NCBI RefSeq assembly: GCF_030270605.1
Contig: NZ_BSYJ01000001.1
Location: 62,001 to 126,000 of the forward strand
Direction: 5' to 3'
Length of the DNA: 64,000 nt
DNA from: Biformimicrobium ophioploci
GTDB taxonomy: Bacteria > Pseudomonadota > Gammaproteobacteria > Pseudomonadales > Cellvibrionaceae
Shown: positions 17,999 through 27,318 of the stretch, piece after piece
How the letters are laid out: the number at the start of each line of letters is the position of its first letter
Numbering within the stretch: position 1 is the stretch's first letter
The notes under the pieces: generated by a model
What the model was told of the DNA's origin: nothing
Seen by the model: only the letters and a program-made list of their open reading frames with translations
Database searches by the model: none
Made by a program: the position numbers and the translations under genes

Positions 17999-19048
17999 AT
18001 GAGTAAAGCAATCAAAAATATCAGCCTCGCCATCCTGGCAACTCTTATTGCTGCAGGCGCCTACCTGTACTCGCAGGATTTTCGGCCTGTCGTATACAAG
18101 GTTGCAGAAAAAGCCGTCGAGAAAATCGTGACCGACAGCCAACCACGCAAAGATGACTTTCGGCTACTGTTCTGTGGTACCGGCTCACCGAACCGGACGC
18201 CCGCACGCGGCCAACCCTGCACTGCACTGGTAGCCAATGGCAAACTATTCCTGTTCGACGCGGGTGAGGGCGCGATCGGCAAGCTCAGTGAATACGGGGC
18301 ACCTGTCGGGCAACTCGGAGGTATTTTCCTTACTCACCTGCACTCAGACCACATCTCCGGTGTAGCGGAAGTGCTGCACAACACCTGGCTCTATGGCCGC
18401 CGCAACCCCACGATCATCCGGGGTCCTCACGGCACAGAAGCGTTAATCAAAGGCTTTGAGTCCGCTTATGATGAAGACCTGACCGAACGTAATCGGGTAC
18501 TGGCTGCGGAGAACCTCAAACGCGAGACAGTTTTCGCCGGCGCCGCAGACATCCACGTAGAAGGAAGTTCATCCGTCATCGTACACGAGGAAAACGGCCT
18601 GACCATCCGCGCGTTTCGGGTGGATCACCCTGACTGGCATCATGCATTTGGCTACCGAATTGAACATAAAGGCAAAGTGGTCGTGATCAGTGGCGACACC
18701 AAAGCCAGCGATGGGATCCGCCAGTACGCGCAAGGCGCGGACATCCTCATCCACGAAGCCCTGAACAGTGAAATACTCCTGCATGTTGGCGAGCAACTCG
18801 AGCTTCGCGGTGCACCGATTACCCGGAAGAGAATGGCGGTGATCGCAGAAGCACATACCTCGACGCTGGAGCTGGCAGAGATCGCACAGCAAACAGCCGC
18901 AAAAAACCTGGTCCTGACCCACCTGATCCCCGCATTACCCCCGACCTGGATTGCCGAGCAGTTTTTTACCAGTGGCATGGGTGATATCTATAAGGGCAAT
19001 ATCATAGTGGCCAGAGATGGGCAGTGGATCGATGTACTCGGTTTATGA
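17999..19048 (+). CDS. MBL-fold metallo-hydrolase (RNase Z/arylsulfatase-like), exported or anchored
   Basis: 349 residues. An N-terminal hydrophobic helix (about residues 7-25, ISLAILATLIAAGAYLY) is followed by a metallo-beta-lactamase domain. Metal motif HLHSDH is at residues 113-118; later ligands lie in DHPDWHHAFGYRI, VVISGDTKAS and the final LTHLIP block. The FCGTGSPN opening and the overall size resemble RNase Z-like/arylsulfatase members, but the signal anchor argues against a tRNA role. It is co-transcribed with the PhlG-like gene (5-bp gap). It probably hydrolyses a small ester or lactone in the periplasm; the substrate is unknown. Confidence 0.85.
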   Translation: MSKAIKNISLAILATLIAAGAYLYSQDFRPVVYKVAEKAVEKIVTDSQPRKDDFRLLFCGTGSPNRTPARGQPCTALVANGKLFLFDAGEGAIGKLSEYGAPVGQLGGIFLTHLHSDHISGVAEVLHNTWLYGRRNPTIIRGPHGTEALIKGFESAYDEDLTERNRVLAAENLKRETVFAGAADIHVEGSSSVIVHEENGLTIRAFRVDHPDWHHAFGYRIEHKGKVVVISGDTKASDGIRQYAQGADILIHEALNSEILLHVGEQLELRGAPITRKRMAVIAEAHTSTLELAEIAQQTAAKNLVLTHLIPALPPTWIAEQFFTSGMGDIYKGNIIVARDGQWIDVLGL

Positions 19049-19215
19049 ACTGCGTCACCCATTTGAAGGCCTGGAGTTGCATACACGGGGGCCACACTGA
19101 AGAATTAGAAAAATGTCTCTGTTCAGCAGAGTCAAAACAGGTGCGCAAGCAGTTCCAGCGGTCGCGTGTCCTGAGAAACCGTTGTTGATAAAAACGATAA
19201 TGAGACGGGCACAAA

Positions 19216-19890
19216 ATGAGCATCGACTTTTACCAGGTTAACGTCTGGCTACATATCCTTTTTGGTACCATCGCCCTATTCGGTGCCGTGACAGCACTCT
19301 GGGTAAAAAAAGGTTCAAAGAACCATGTGAAATCCGGGACGGTATTTGCCTGGTTGATGGGCGCTGTCTGCATCACATCGCTCATAACCCTGGGCAAGCA
19401 ATTTATTCCGCCAGTACTGGTGCTTTCTACCGTTTCGCTGTACCTGATTCTTACCGGTGTTATCTGCTTTTCTAAAAAATATCGGCAAAGTCGCCCCCTC
19501 GCTATTGCCTTGCTCATTCCAGCGATAGCACTACTGCTATTCACGGCAACCCAATCAATCCGCCTCAACCTGGCCAGCGAAGCGCTTGCATACGCACCCA
19601 TCGTCATGGCAGCCATGCTGGCCGCGCTCGTTTACGACGATGTGAGGATGTTGCTCACCCAACCGTCCAGTTCCCGTTACTGGCTGCGACGCCATCTGAG
19701 TCGCATGATCCTCGCCTTTGCTGTCGCCACTGAAGCGTTACTGCGCCTCGGTACTGACCTCGGCATTCCGCAGCGCCAACGTGCTGCATTCCCTGTCCTG
19801 ATCGCGGTAGTCGCGCTGGCATGGATGTATAAAAAATATCCGCCGGCGAACAAAAAAGTGAAACCCGAAGCGGAGCAGCAGCCCGCGTAA
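19216..19890 (+). CDS. Multi-pass membrane protein (DUF2306-like)
   Basis: 224 residues with six to seven hydrophobic helices: VNVWLHILFGTIALFGAV, the region around 45-65, LILTGVICF, ALLIPAIALLLFTAT, PIVMAAMLAAL, and a C-terminal FPVLIAVVALAWM ending in a charged tail. The early His in WLHILFG and the SRMILAFAVATEALL helix resemble DUF2306-type proteins. No enzymatic motif is visible. The 167-bp gap before it (19049-19215) shows no gene and no clear promoter. Confidence 0.65.
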   Translation: MSIDFYQVNVWLHILFGTIALFGAVTALWVKKGSKNHVKSGTVFAWLMGAVCITSLITLGKQFIPPVLVLSTVSLYLILTGVICFSKKYRQSRPLAIALLIPAIALLLFTATQSIRLNLASEALAYAPIVMAAMLAALVYDDVRMLLTQPSSSRYWLRRHLSRMILAFAVATEALLRLGTDLGIPQRQRAAFPVLIAVVALAWMYKKYPPANKKVKPEAEQQPA

Positions 19891-20095
19891 AATGTTCCCC
19901 GAATAGCTGGACCAGAAAAGTTCCTCGCTGATGATTTTCTCACGCTGCACAGGGTCAGACCGATCTGTTGATATTCACTGCCTACACCAGTACAAATTAC
20001 CAACAACTGAGGCAAATCAAGAAAAATCACATTGTTCTTCGAGTTAGGTTAAAATGCGGCGATAACTTCACAAACAGAACCATTGGGGAATCTGC

Positions 20096-20740
20096 ATGGA
20101 AACGATGAACGTCATCAATATGCTGGCACGTTGGGGTCACGTGCTGTTCGGCATCACCTGGATCGGTATGCTGTACTACTTCAACTTTGTACAGGGTGGC
20201 TACTTCAAATCCGCTTCTCCGGAAGCCCTGAAAGACGCCAAGGCCAAGCTGGCTCCGGAAGCGCTGTGGTGGTTCCGCTGGGGCGCGATGTTCACCTTCC
20301 TCACCGGTCTGGTGCTGCTCGTCGGCGTGATGAAGATGAACCAGATGAACCCCTACATCCTGATGGGCGCACTGATGGGCACCCTGATGTTCCTGAACGT
20401 ATGGCTGGTCATCTGGCCGAACCAGAAAATTGCCCTGGGCATGGTCGAAGGTGACGCGGCAGCTGCGGGCGCCAAGGCGCTGCTGGCATCACGCACCAAC
20501 GTACTGTTTTCTGCGCCGATGCTGGCGGGCATGCTGGCCGGTCCGCATTCCATGGGTATGCTCAAGGGCTACGGCAGCGTCAACCTGACCACCGGCTTCT
20601 GGATCGTTGTGGCGATCATCGCACTGCTGGAAGCCAATGCGCTGTTCGGCAAGCAGGGTCCTATGACCACTGTCAAAGGCGTGATCACCAGCAGCCTGGT
20701 GCTGACCGCTGTGTGCGTGGGCGTACTGCAGGCCCTGTAA
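20096..20740 (+). CDS. Urate hydroxylase PuuD-like membrane domain protein (no cytochrome domain)
   Basis: 214 residues. The sequence starts NMLARWGHVLFGITWIGMLY, typical of the membrane domain of PuuD/urate oxidase N-terminal family proteins, and has about six hydrophobic helices (ALWWFRWGAMFTFLTG, MFLNVWLVIWPNQK, FWIVVAIIALLEANALFG). Characterised PuuD proteins are about twice as long, with a C-terminal cytochrome c domain absent here. No purine-catabolism genes are nearby, so urate oxidation is not supported by context. GGGGA precedes the ATG by 6 nt. The 205-bp gap upstream (19891-20095) has a TAAAAT -10-like box and no gene. Confidence 0.7.
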   Translation: METMNVINMLARWGHVLFGITWIGMLYYFNFVQGGYFKSASPEALKDAKAKLAPEALWWFRWGAMFTFLTGLVLLVGVMKMNQMNPYILMGALMGTLMFLNVWLVIWPNQKIALGMVEGDAAAAGAKALLASRTNVLFSAPMLAGMLAGPHSMGMLKGYGSVNLTTGFWIVVAIIALLEANALFGKQGPMTTVKGVITSSLVLTAVCVGVLQAL

Positions 20741-20760
20741 TAACGCCTCAGCTACCACGC

Positions 20761-20788
20761 AAAAGGGCAGCCTCGGCTGCCCTTTTTT
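20761..20788 (+). terminator. Terminator after the PuuD-like gene
   Basis: AAAAGGGCAGC/GCTGCCCTTTT forms an 11-bp stem with a CTCG tetraloop (20761-20786), with a six-T run overlapping the 3' arm (20783-20788). The A/T flanks make it usable on both strands, so it may also end the minus-strand monooxygenase gene. Confidence 0.9.
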
Positions 20789-20807
20789 GTGCCCTTCAGC
20801 CCTGTTA

Positions 20808-22304
20808 TCAACGGCTGAACTTCAACACCTCATCTTCCACCTTGCCGAAGCGGATCGCCAGAAGGTCGCGGATATAGTTGTCGCGATTGCGCCAGGGTAC
20901 TGCACGCCCCTGCTTCGGCAGAAGGCCCTCGGCTCTGTGCACATAACCGGATTGCAGGCCGATTACCGGCTCGGTGTCGAATTTTTCCGTATCCAGTTCC
21001 GGTACCACCACCCTGAGCCCCTGCTCCTCCATATAGTTCAGCAGACGGCAGGTGTAGCGGCAGGTCAGGTCGGCCTTGAGTGTCCAGGAGGCATTGGTAT
21101 AGCCGAACACGGCGACGAGGTTGGGCAGGTTGCTGAGCATCATGCCCTTGTAAACCACCAGGTCTTTCGCGTGTACCGGTTCACCATCCTTGAGTAGCTC
21201 CGCCCCGCCCAGGAACTGCAGTTTGAGGCCCGTGGCGGTGACGATGATATCTGCCTCCAGAGACTTGCCGCTCTTCAGCAATATCCCGCTCTCGGTGAAG
21301 CGCTCGATATGGTCGGTTTCTATGGATGCGGAACCCTCGCGCAGCACGCGGAACAGGTCCGCATCGGGAATCAGGCACATGCGCTGGTCCCAGGGCGCGT
21401 AATCCGGGTTGAAGTGCTTGTCTACATCGATCTTGTCACCCAGCTCTTCCCTCGCCATGTTGCGCAGGAACTCGCGCATCTTCTCCGGCTTGCGGCGCGA
21501 TATGGCGTACAAATACCAGCTGAGCAATACATTCTTGCCGCGAGTGAGCTTGTAGGCGAGCTTGGCCGGCAATAGCCTGCGCAGCCAGCGAGCGATGGCA
21601 TCTTCGGCCGGGCGGGTAAATACATAGGTTGGTGAACGCTGGAGCATGGTGACATGGCTGGCGTCTGACGCCATGGCCGGCACCAGCGTCACTGCGGTGG
21701 CGCCACTGCCGATCACCACCACCCGCTTGCCGCGGTAATCGAGGTTTTCCGGCCAGTGCTGCGGGTGCACAATCTGCCCGTTGAAGTCCTGCTCGCCGGG
21801 AAATTCCGGTCGGTAACCCTCGGCGTAGTCGTAGTAACCGGTGCAGGTCATCAGGAAATTACAGGCGATCCGGGCGCGGGTGCCGTCCGACTTCAGCACG
21901 TCGATCAGCCATTGCGACAGGTCCGAGCGCCACTCGAGCCGCTGCACCCGATGGCCGAAGCGAATCTTTTGCTCGATGTCGTATTCCTGCATGGTTTCCC
22001 GTAGGTAATTCAGGATCGAGGGCGCATCCGCGATGTCCTTGCCCTCGGTCCAGGGACGGAACCGGTACCCGAAGGTGAACATATCCGAGTCAGAGCGGAT
22101 GCCCGGGTAGCGAAACAGGTCCCAGGTACCGCCTATGGCATCGCGCCCTTCGAGGATGGCAAATTCCCGGCCTGGGCACTCACGGGTCAGGTGGCACGCG
22201 GCCCCGATACCGGATATGCCCGCACCGATGATCAGCGTATCTATCTGCTCCACCTGGCGAGCCTCGCCGGTGGCCTCCTCGCGCTCTGCAACTTCTGCCT
22301 GCAT
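20808..22304 (-). CDS. Flavin-containing monooxygenase, Baeyer-Villiger type
   Basis: 498 residues. FAD-binding Rossmann motif LIIGAGISGIGAACHL (about residues 24-39), then GGTWDLFRYPGIRSDSDMFT, the Baeyer-Villiger fingerprint FNGQIVHPQHWP, and the NADPH Rossmann motif VVVIGSGATAVTLVP. ATGLKLQ near the C-terminus is the third typical FMO block. It oxygenates ketones or heteroatoms using NADPH and O2. AAGG lies upstream of the ATG. A small membrane-protein gene lies 45 bp upstream on the same strand. The substrate is unknown. Confidence 0.92.
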   Translation of the reverse strand: MQAEVAEREEATGEARQVEQIDTLIIGAGISGIGAACHLTRECPGREFAILEGRDAIGGTWDLFRYPGIRSDSDMFTFGYRFRPWTEGKDIADAPSILNYLRETMQEYDIEQKIRFGHRVQRLEWRSDLSQWLIDVLKSDGTRARIACNFLMTCTGYYDYAEGYRPEFPGEQDFNGQIVHPQHWPENLDYRGKRVVVIGSGATAVTLVPAMASDASHVTMLQRSPTYVFTRPAEDAIARWLRRLLPAKLAYKLTRGKNVLLSWYLYAISRRKPEKMREFLRNMAREELGDKIDVDKHFNPDYAPWDQRMCLIPDADLFRVLREGSASIETDHIERFTESGILLKSGKSLEADIIVTATGLKLQFLGGAELLKDGEPVHAKDLVVYKGMMLSNLPNLVAVFGYTNASWTLKADLTCRYTCRLLNYMEEQGLRVVVPELDTEKFDTEPVIGLQSGYVHRAEGLLPKQGRAVPWRNRDNYIRDLLAIRFGKVEDEVLKFSR

Positions 22305-22349
22305 AAACCTTCACCCTGGTTCATTTTTATTGTCGGGCCACAGACTAAC

Positions 22350-22532
22350 TTAACTGCAAGCCGCGGCGCTACCTGCGAACCATGATCCTGAAAAGACCAC
22401 CAGGGTGGCAATGACCAGAAACGGCAGGTCGAGAAATACAATACGGCCAATCGCACTGGCCCTGCGCGCCGCACGACCGCGTTGCGCTTCCGTCGTCAGT
22501 TCCGGGAAAGAAAGGATTGTGCTGGATTGCAT
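22350..22532 (-). CDS. Small single-pass membrane protein
   Basis: 60 residues. AGGAGG lies exactly 6 nt before the ATG, an unusually good ribosome-binding site for a chance ORF. The N-terminal half is polar and Arg-rich (TEAQRGRAARRASAIG). The second half has one hydrophobic helix (IVFLDLPFLVIATLVVFSG) and ends in a short Ala/Ser/Cys tail. It is directly upstream of the monooxygenase gene. I do not recognise a family; the function is unknown. Confidence 0.55.
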   Translation of the reverse strand: MQSSTILSFPELTTEAQRGRAARRASAIGRIVFLDLPFLVIATLVVFSGSWFAGSAAACS

Positions 22533-22641
22533 GGCCGGCCTCCTGTTGTTGCGGTCACTGTCCTGTCAGCAAGCATTGCAACAACCAAAAAGGGCATGCA
22601 CGGGCAATTAACGTGGCAGACGGGGGCCGGATTATGGCGAA

Positions 22642-23007
22642 TCAGGGCATACGCCCGCTGCGGCACAGGCGCCGGTCCACCTGGCGCCGGTAGACCTTCT
22701 CCAGCGGTGCGCGCAGGGGTGGAAACAGCATCGCCGCGGCCAGTGGCCGGCACCACCAGATCTCCCGCAACAGTGCCGCATAGGCCGGCATACCCTCCAG
22801 TAACTGGCCATTACGGTCCCGCACATGCAGGGACCTGAGCGCAGCGACGGGGTCTATGCCACGCTCCCGCAATGCATCGTCCTGGCCGGTAATATCGAAC
22901 CATTCGACATTCTCCGCAGCACGCCCCGCGAGCCTCCGATAAGCCGCCATATCACGGACACAGGTGGGGCAGGCGCCATCGTAATAAACCAGTAACTTGT
23001 GGGTCAT
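22642..23007 (-). CDS. DCC family thiol-disulfide oxidoreductase-like protein (DUF393)
   Basis: 121 residues. The DCC signature appears at the N-terminus as LVYYDGACPTCVRDMAAYRR, with the C-x-x-C pair in a thioredoxin-like position. A C-terminal AYAALLREIWWCRPLAAAM helix is typical of the family. The start is 2 bp after the malic-enzyme stop, so translation is probably coupled. The substrate or redox partner is unknown. Confidence 0.85.
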   Translation of the reverse strand: MTHKLLVYYDGACPTCVRDMAAYRRLAGRAAENVEWFDITGQDDALRERGIDPVAALRSLHVRDRNGQLLEGMPAYAALLREIWWCRPLAAAMLFPPLRAPLEKVYRRQVDRRLCRSGRMP

Positions 23008-23009
23008 GC

Positions 23010-24701
23010 TCAGTAGGCCACCCGCCTGTAGCTGCGGTATACCGGCTGCCAGAAGTTCTGCTCGATACCCTCCTGCAGGGCTTCATCGCTGCCGGGGTCA
23101 GGCGCCACACCATCCTCAACGGCCTGGCGCGCGACCTTCAGCGCGATATAACGGCTTACCTCACGAATTTCCGCAAGACTTGGCAGCAGCGCGCCGCTGC
23201 CATCGCGGGCCAGCGGCGAGCAGTCCGCCAGCGCCACGCTGGAGGCCATCAGCATATTATCGGTTACCCGGGTGGCGCCCGAGGCGATCACCCCGAGGCC
23301 GATACCGGGAAAGATATAGGCATTGTTGCACTGGGAAATCTCGATGCGCCGGCCATCGTAGGGCACCGGCTCAAACGGCGAGCCGGTTGCCACCAGTGCA
23401 CGCCCTCCGGTCCAGGCGACCAGGTCCGCGGGCTGCCCCTCTACCCGCGAGTTAGGATTGGACAGCGGGAAGATGATCGGTTGCTCGCAGTATTGCGCCA
23501 TGCGCGAAACCAGAGCCTCGGTAAAAAGGCCGGGCTGGCCGGAGACACCAATCATGATGGTCGGCTTTACCCCATCCATGACCTGCTCCAGGGATATATC
23601 GCGCGCGCCCGGCTGCCAGCGCTCCACCGCTGCGCGCGGCTGCGCCAGCCGCGCCTGGAAATCCGGCAGGTTTACCATGTCGTCGCACAGCAAGCCGTAG
23701 CGGTCGACCATAAACACCCGGCTGCGGGCATCCGCATCCTCAAGCCCTTCGTGACACATGGCGGCAACAATCTGTTCCGCCACGCCGCAACCGGCGGAAC
23801 CGGCGCCGACGAACATCACGCGATGATCGGAAACCCGGGTTTTTGCGGCACGGCACGCCGCCATAATACAGCCCAGAGTCACCGCACCCGTGCCCTGGAT
23901 ATCGTCATTGAAGCAGCACAGCTCGTCGCGATAGCGGTTAAGTAGTGGCAGGGCATTACGCTGCGCAAAATCCTCGAACTGGATCATCACGCCGGGCCAG
24001 CGCGCCGCGCACGCGCGGATAAACGTATCCACGAACGCCTTGTAATCGTCTGCGGATATCCGCTCATGGCGCCAACCCATGTACATGGGATCCTCAATGA
24101 GCTTGCGGTTGTTGGTGCCCGCATCGAGCACCACCGGCAGGGTATAGGCCGGGCTTATGCCACCACAGGCACAGTAGAGTGCCAGCTTGCCGATCGGGAT
24201 GCCCATACCTCCGATGCCCTGGTCACCCAGCCCGAGGATGCGCTCGCCATCCGTCACCACAATAACCTTGACCTTGCGCTTGGTGGCATTGTGCAGCATC
24301 TCGTCGATATGGCCGCGTTGCAGGTAGGGTATAAAAAGCCCGCGGTGGCGACGGTAGATATCGGAAAAATGCTCGCACGCATCACCCACCGTCGGTGTAT
24401 AGATGACCGGCATCATCTCCGTCAGGTGGTCCTGCAGCAACCGGTAGAACAGCGTCTCATTGGTATCCTGGATGGCGCGCAGGTAGATATGCCGGTTCAG
24501 GTCGTCATCGAACTGGCGGTACTGCTGGTAGGCGCGCCCCACCTGCTCCTCGATGGTCTCAATCTGTGGCGGGAGCAACCCGACAAGGTTGAACGCAAGA
24601 CGCTCCGCTTCCGTAAACGCGCTGCCTTTGTTCAGCAGCGGCGTTTCCAGCAACATTGGACCGGCATAGCGAATATATAGAGGATTCTGTTTCGCACTCA
24701 T
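23010..24701 (-). CDS. maeA: NAD-dependent malic enzyme
   Basis: 563 residues, close to E. coli MaeA (565). Conserved blocks: [15 protein letters not shown] (catalytic Tyr), [20 protein letters not shown] with GIPIGK (catalytic Lys), [14 protein letters not shown] (metal/malate), and the NAD Rossmann motif [33 protein letters not shown] and [12 protein letters not shown] follow. It oxidatively decarboxylates malate to pyruvate, linking C4 acids to pyruvate. It is followed by the DCC protein gene. Confidence 0.95.
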   Translation of the reverse strand: MSAKQNPLYIRYAGPMLLETPLLNKGSAFTEAERLAFNLVGLLPPQIETIEEQVGRAYQQYRQFDDDLNRHIYLRAIQDTNETLFYRLLQDHLTEMMPVIYTPTVGDACEHFSDIYRRHRGLFIPYLQRGHIDEMLHNATKRKVKVIVVTDGERILGLGDQGIGGMGIPIGKLALYCACGGISPAYTLPVVLDAGTNNRKLIEDPMYMGWRHERISADDYKAFVDTFIRACAARWPGVMIQFEDFAQRNALPLLNRYRDELCCFNDDIQGTGAVTLGCIMAACRAAKTRVSDHRVMFVGAGSAGCGVAEQIVAAMCHEGLEDADARSRVFMVDRYGLLCDDMVNLPDFQARLAQPRAAVERWQPGARDISLEQVMDGVKPTIMIGVSGQPGLFTEALVSRMAQYCEQPIIFPLSNPNSRVEGQPADLVAWTGGRALVATGSPFEPVPYDGRRIEISQCNNAYIFPGIGLGVIASGATRVTDNMLMASSVALADCSPLARDGSGALLPSLAEIREVSRYIALKVARQAVEDGVAPDPGSDEALQEGIEQNFWQPVYRSYRRVAY

Positions 24702-24842
24702 AACAACATTTCCGAGCGGCTCTCAACAACTCTAGCATTCGTCCCAGCAGCAAAACGCTGCGAGCCCGGCTGTGCTTCTTCCGAAGGATGCAACGGCAGG
24801 CCCCACAAGTGGAGACCCAACCTCGAGAAAAGGAACGCCAAG

Positions 24843-25223
24843 ATGCGAAAATGCGGAATACTGTTATTCGCGCTGGTCGCGGGACTGCTCGTCGCCTGCG
24901 GCGGACCGAAGGAAGATCCCAAAGACAAGCCACCGGCGCCGCAGACTGAAGAAACCGAGAAGGAGTCCAGCGACGGCACCGTGGATGCATTGAAGTCGGC
25001 GGGTGAACCGAGCAGCAGTGGTGGGGATACCGCCACGGGAATCAGCGAAGTGCCCAAAGTGAAGCCCGCTTACCCGGAAGAGCGCTCCTCTACACCGGAA
25101 ACTCCGGAAGCCACTCAGATGCCGGAACAGTCCCCCGAGAAGCAGAAGCCCGGCGAGCCGCCAAGTGGCAATAAAGATGGCTCTGAGAGTGACGAGAAAG
25201 ACAGCGAGCCCGGCAAGCAGTAG
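24843..25223 (+). CDS. Small disordered lipoprotein
   Basis: 126 residues. The lipoprotein signal peptide MRKCGILLFALVAGLLVAC ends in lipobox LVAC. The rest is low-complexity, rich in Glu, Pro, Ser, Lys and Gly (EDPKDKPPAPQTEETEKESS), with no fold or motif seen. AAAAGGA lies 9 nt before the ATG. It is divergent from maeA and convergent with pepB. The protein is probably real because the signal peptide, RBS and codon use agree; the function is unknown. Confidence 0.7.
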   Translation: MRKCGILLFALVAGLLVACGGPKEDPKDKPPAPQTEETEKESSDGTVDALKSAGEPSSSGGDTATGISEVPKVKPAYPEERSSTPETPEATQMPEQSPEKQKPGEPPSGNKDGSESDEKDSEPGKQ

Positions 25224-25285
25224 GCCCGTGAAAGGCCCATACTGGTTGACGCCCTTTTCGTTCAACATATTGAACGGAGGCCGGA

Positions 25286-26596
25286 TTACGCGTCCGAGAG
25301 AAGGCGTGCAATGGTGCGTACGCCGTGGCCCTTCGCACCCGCCGCCCAAAGGTCTGTTGCGCCAGGCTGGTAGGATCCGGACAGGTCGAGGTGCAGCCAG
25401 CGCGATTCGCGCTGTGTTTCAGGCACAAACTTCGCCAGGAAAGCCGCAGCCGTTGAAGCACCCGCAGTGCCCTCGGATCCGATATTCGCAATATCCGCAA
25501 ACGGGGAACCGATCTGGCCGAGGTGCAGCGCTTCCAGAGGCAGGCGCCAGAGTTTCTCATCTTCAGCCCCGGCTGCCGCCAGTACTTTCCCCGCGAGATT
25601 GTCACTGAACGTCATCAGAGAATTGTAATCCCGCCCAACCGCCATCTTGGCAGCGCCGGTCAGCGTTGCCGCGTCGACGATCAGGCCGGGCTCGTCCTCG
25701 GCAGCCGCAATCAGGCCATCGGCGAGCACCAGCCGGCCTTCAGCATCGGTATTCTTGACCTCTACCGTGACGCCGTTGCGATAGTTCAGTATGTCGCCAA
25801 GCTTGAAGGCATTGCTCGACACCATGTTTTCCGCGCAGCAGAGAAACAGCTTTACGCGCTTGTCCAGGCCGCGCTGGATGGCGAGTGCGAGGCCACCCGT
25901 AACCATGGCCGCACCGCCCATGTCACTTTTCATATGGACCATACCGACGGACGGCTTGATGCTGTAACCACCGGAATCAAACGTAATGCCCTTGCCCACC
26001 AGGCTCACTGCCACCGGAGCATTCGCGTCGCCGGTAGGGTTGTAATCGAGTTGCAGCATTGCCGGGGCGCGCACACTGCCACGGCCGACCGTGTGGATGC
26101 CAACGAAGGATTCCGCCAGCAGCTCATCGCCGAGCAGGATCTTGGAGCTCACCGCTTCAGGTGCCAGCCCGTGCAACAACTCGGCGGCGGATTCGCACAG
26201 TGTCTGCGGGTAGATCTGCTCGGCAGGGCAATTTGTCACCCAGCGCACCCAGGCGGCCGCCTTGATGCGCGCATCCAGCTCGGCCTGTGCAGCCTCGGCA
26301 AGCGCCGGGAATTCGATCGACTGCTGTTTTTCCGGCGCCGCAGCCTGCTGCTTTTTCGGGTTGAAATAGCCCTGCCAGAATGCGAAACACGCATCCGTAT
26401 CCCAGCCATCGCCGGCCATTGCAACGGAGCCCACACCCATGCCGTCCAGCTTGCGCGCGGCCCCCTGTATAGCGAGTAGCGGCGCCTTTTGTAAATGGAT
26501 GGTTGCCGTCGATCCGTCAAAACTCACCGGCGCAGATTCGCCCCAGACCGCCGGTGCTGCCTCGCTGGAAAGCAGGATTTTCATTGCTGTGTTCAT
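25286..26596 (-). CDS. pepB: Aminopeptidase B (M17 family)
   Basis: 436 residues. It matches the E. coli PepB layout: N-terminal MKILLSSEAAP with GDGWDTDACFAFWQGY, then LHTVGRGS, LDYNPTGD, the metal site LVGKGITFDSGGYSIKPS, KSDMGGAA, NTDAEGRLVLADGL (ligands and catalytic Arg) and DAATLTGAAKMA. M17 enzymes are hexameric, two-metal leucine-type aminopeptidases in the cytoplasm. GGGA lies 7 nt before the ATG. Confidence 0.93.
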   Translation of the reverse strand: MNTAMKILLSSEAAPAVWGESAPVSFDGSTATIHLQKAPLLAIQGAARKLDGMGVGSVAMAGDGWDTDACFAFWQGYFNPKKQQAAAPEKQQSIEFPALAEAAQAELDARIKAAAWVRWVTNCPAEQIYPQTLCESAAELLHGLAPEAVSSKILLGDELLAESFVGIHTVGRGSVRAPAMLQLDYNPTGDANAPVAVSLVGKGITFDSGGYSIKPSVGMVHMKSDMGGAAMVTGGLALAIQRGLDKRVKLFLCCAENMVSSNAFKLGDILNYRNGVTVEVKNTDAEGRLVLADGLIAAAEDEPGLIVDAATLTGAAKMAVGRDYNSLMTFSDNLAGKVLAAAGAEDEKLWRLPLEALHLGQIGSPFADIANIGSEGTAGASTAAAFLAKFVPETQRESRWLHLDLSGSYQPGATDLWAAGAKGHGVRTIARLLSDA

Positions 26597-26686
26597 ATTT
26601 ATTCCCGTTTATCTCTGCACAGGTCTTGTTAACGGAGGGCATTCTAGCAGCTGCAGGCGCCCGGTTCGCCTGCCACGACCGCCCGG

Positions 26687-27214
26687 CTAACCTCCGGCAG
26701 AGAACGCGGGGTGGTAGCGCACATCCCCACTCTTGCCGGCAAGTGCGCCGGGGAGCAGTTCGAGGGCCATGAATGCCTCAGGAGGGCACTCAAACTCGCA
26801 GCCCAACCCGAACGAGGCAGCCGGCGCAAACCCGAAGCGCGGGTAATATTCCGGGTAACCGAGGACCACCACGCCATCCGCGCCCTGCCGGTGACACTCC
26901 GCCAGTCCGCGCTCGATCAGTTTCGCGCCAATACCGCTGCGCTGGCGGGACGGCATGACCGACATGGGGCCCAGCGCCAACAACTTGAGATCCGCATAGC
27001 CCGGCAGCATCACCGGTGAGAACAGAATGTGCCCGACAATTTCGTCCGGCGTTGCCGCGACCAGCGAAACCACCGGCCGCGCCTCCGCCAGTACGCGTTC
27101 CACAAGACGGCCTTCGAAATCCCGTCCGAATGCGGCCTGGTTGACGTGAAATATTCCGTGCCGGTCGTCCGCCTGTTGCTGCCTGATCTCGACGTCATCA
27201 GGTTCACCCGACAT
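26687..27214 (-). CDS. GNAT family N-acetyltransferase
   Basis: 175 residues from the ATG at 27214, set by AGGAGG 6 nt upstream; an open frame extends 87 codons further but has no matching site and unrelated composition. The GNAT core is present: VEIRQQQADDRHGIFHVNQAAFG at the N-terminus, acetyl-CoA motif A in LGPMSVMPSRQRSGIGAKLIERGL, and VVLGYPEYYPRFGFAPA (the YYPRFGF block common in YhbS-type proteins). It transfers an acetyl group to an unknown substrate. Confidence 0.9.
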   Translation of the reverse strand: MSGEPDDVEIRQQQADDRHGIFHVNQAAFGRDFEGRLVERVLAEARPVVSLVAATPDEIVGHILFSPVMLPGYADLKLLALGPMSVMPSRQRSGIGAKLIERGLAECHRQGADGVVVLGYPEYYPRFGFAPAASFGLGCEFECPPEAFMALELLPGALAGKSGDVRYHPAFSAGG

Positions 27215-27269
27215 GGCTGACCTCCTGAAAAATTTGCCACCACTGCGGTGGATGGTGAATTTCGAGCAA

Positions 27270-27318
27270 AAAAAAGACCGAACAACCTGTTGCAGCGAGG
27301 CAATGAAGGGTTGTTCGG
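27270..27318 (-). terminator. Minus-strand terminator downstream of glutaminase
   Basis: CCGAACAACC and GGTTGTTCGG (27278-27287 and 27309-27318) form a perfect 10-bp stem around a 21-nt loop. On the minus strand it is followed by TC and then eight T (27275-27268 on the plus strand are A). It lies 267 bp beyond the glutaminase stop, so either the 3' UTR is long or a small RNA ends here. Confidence 0.7.
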
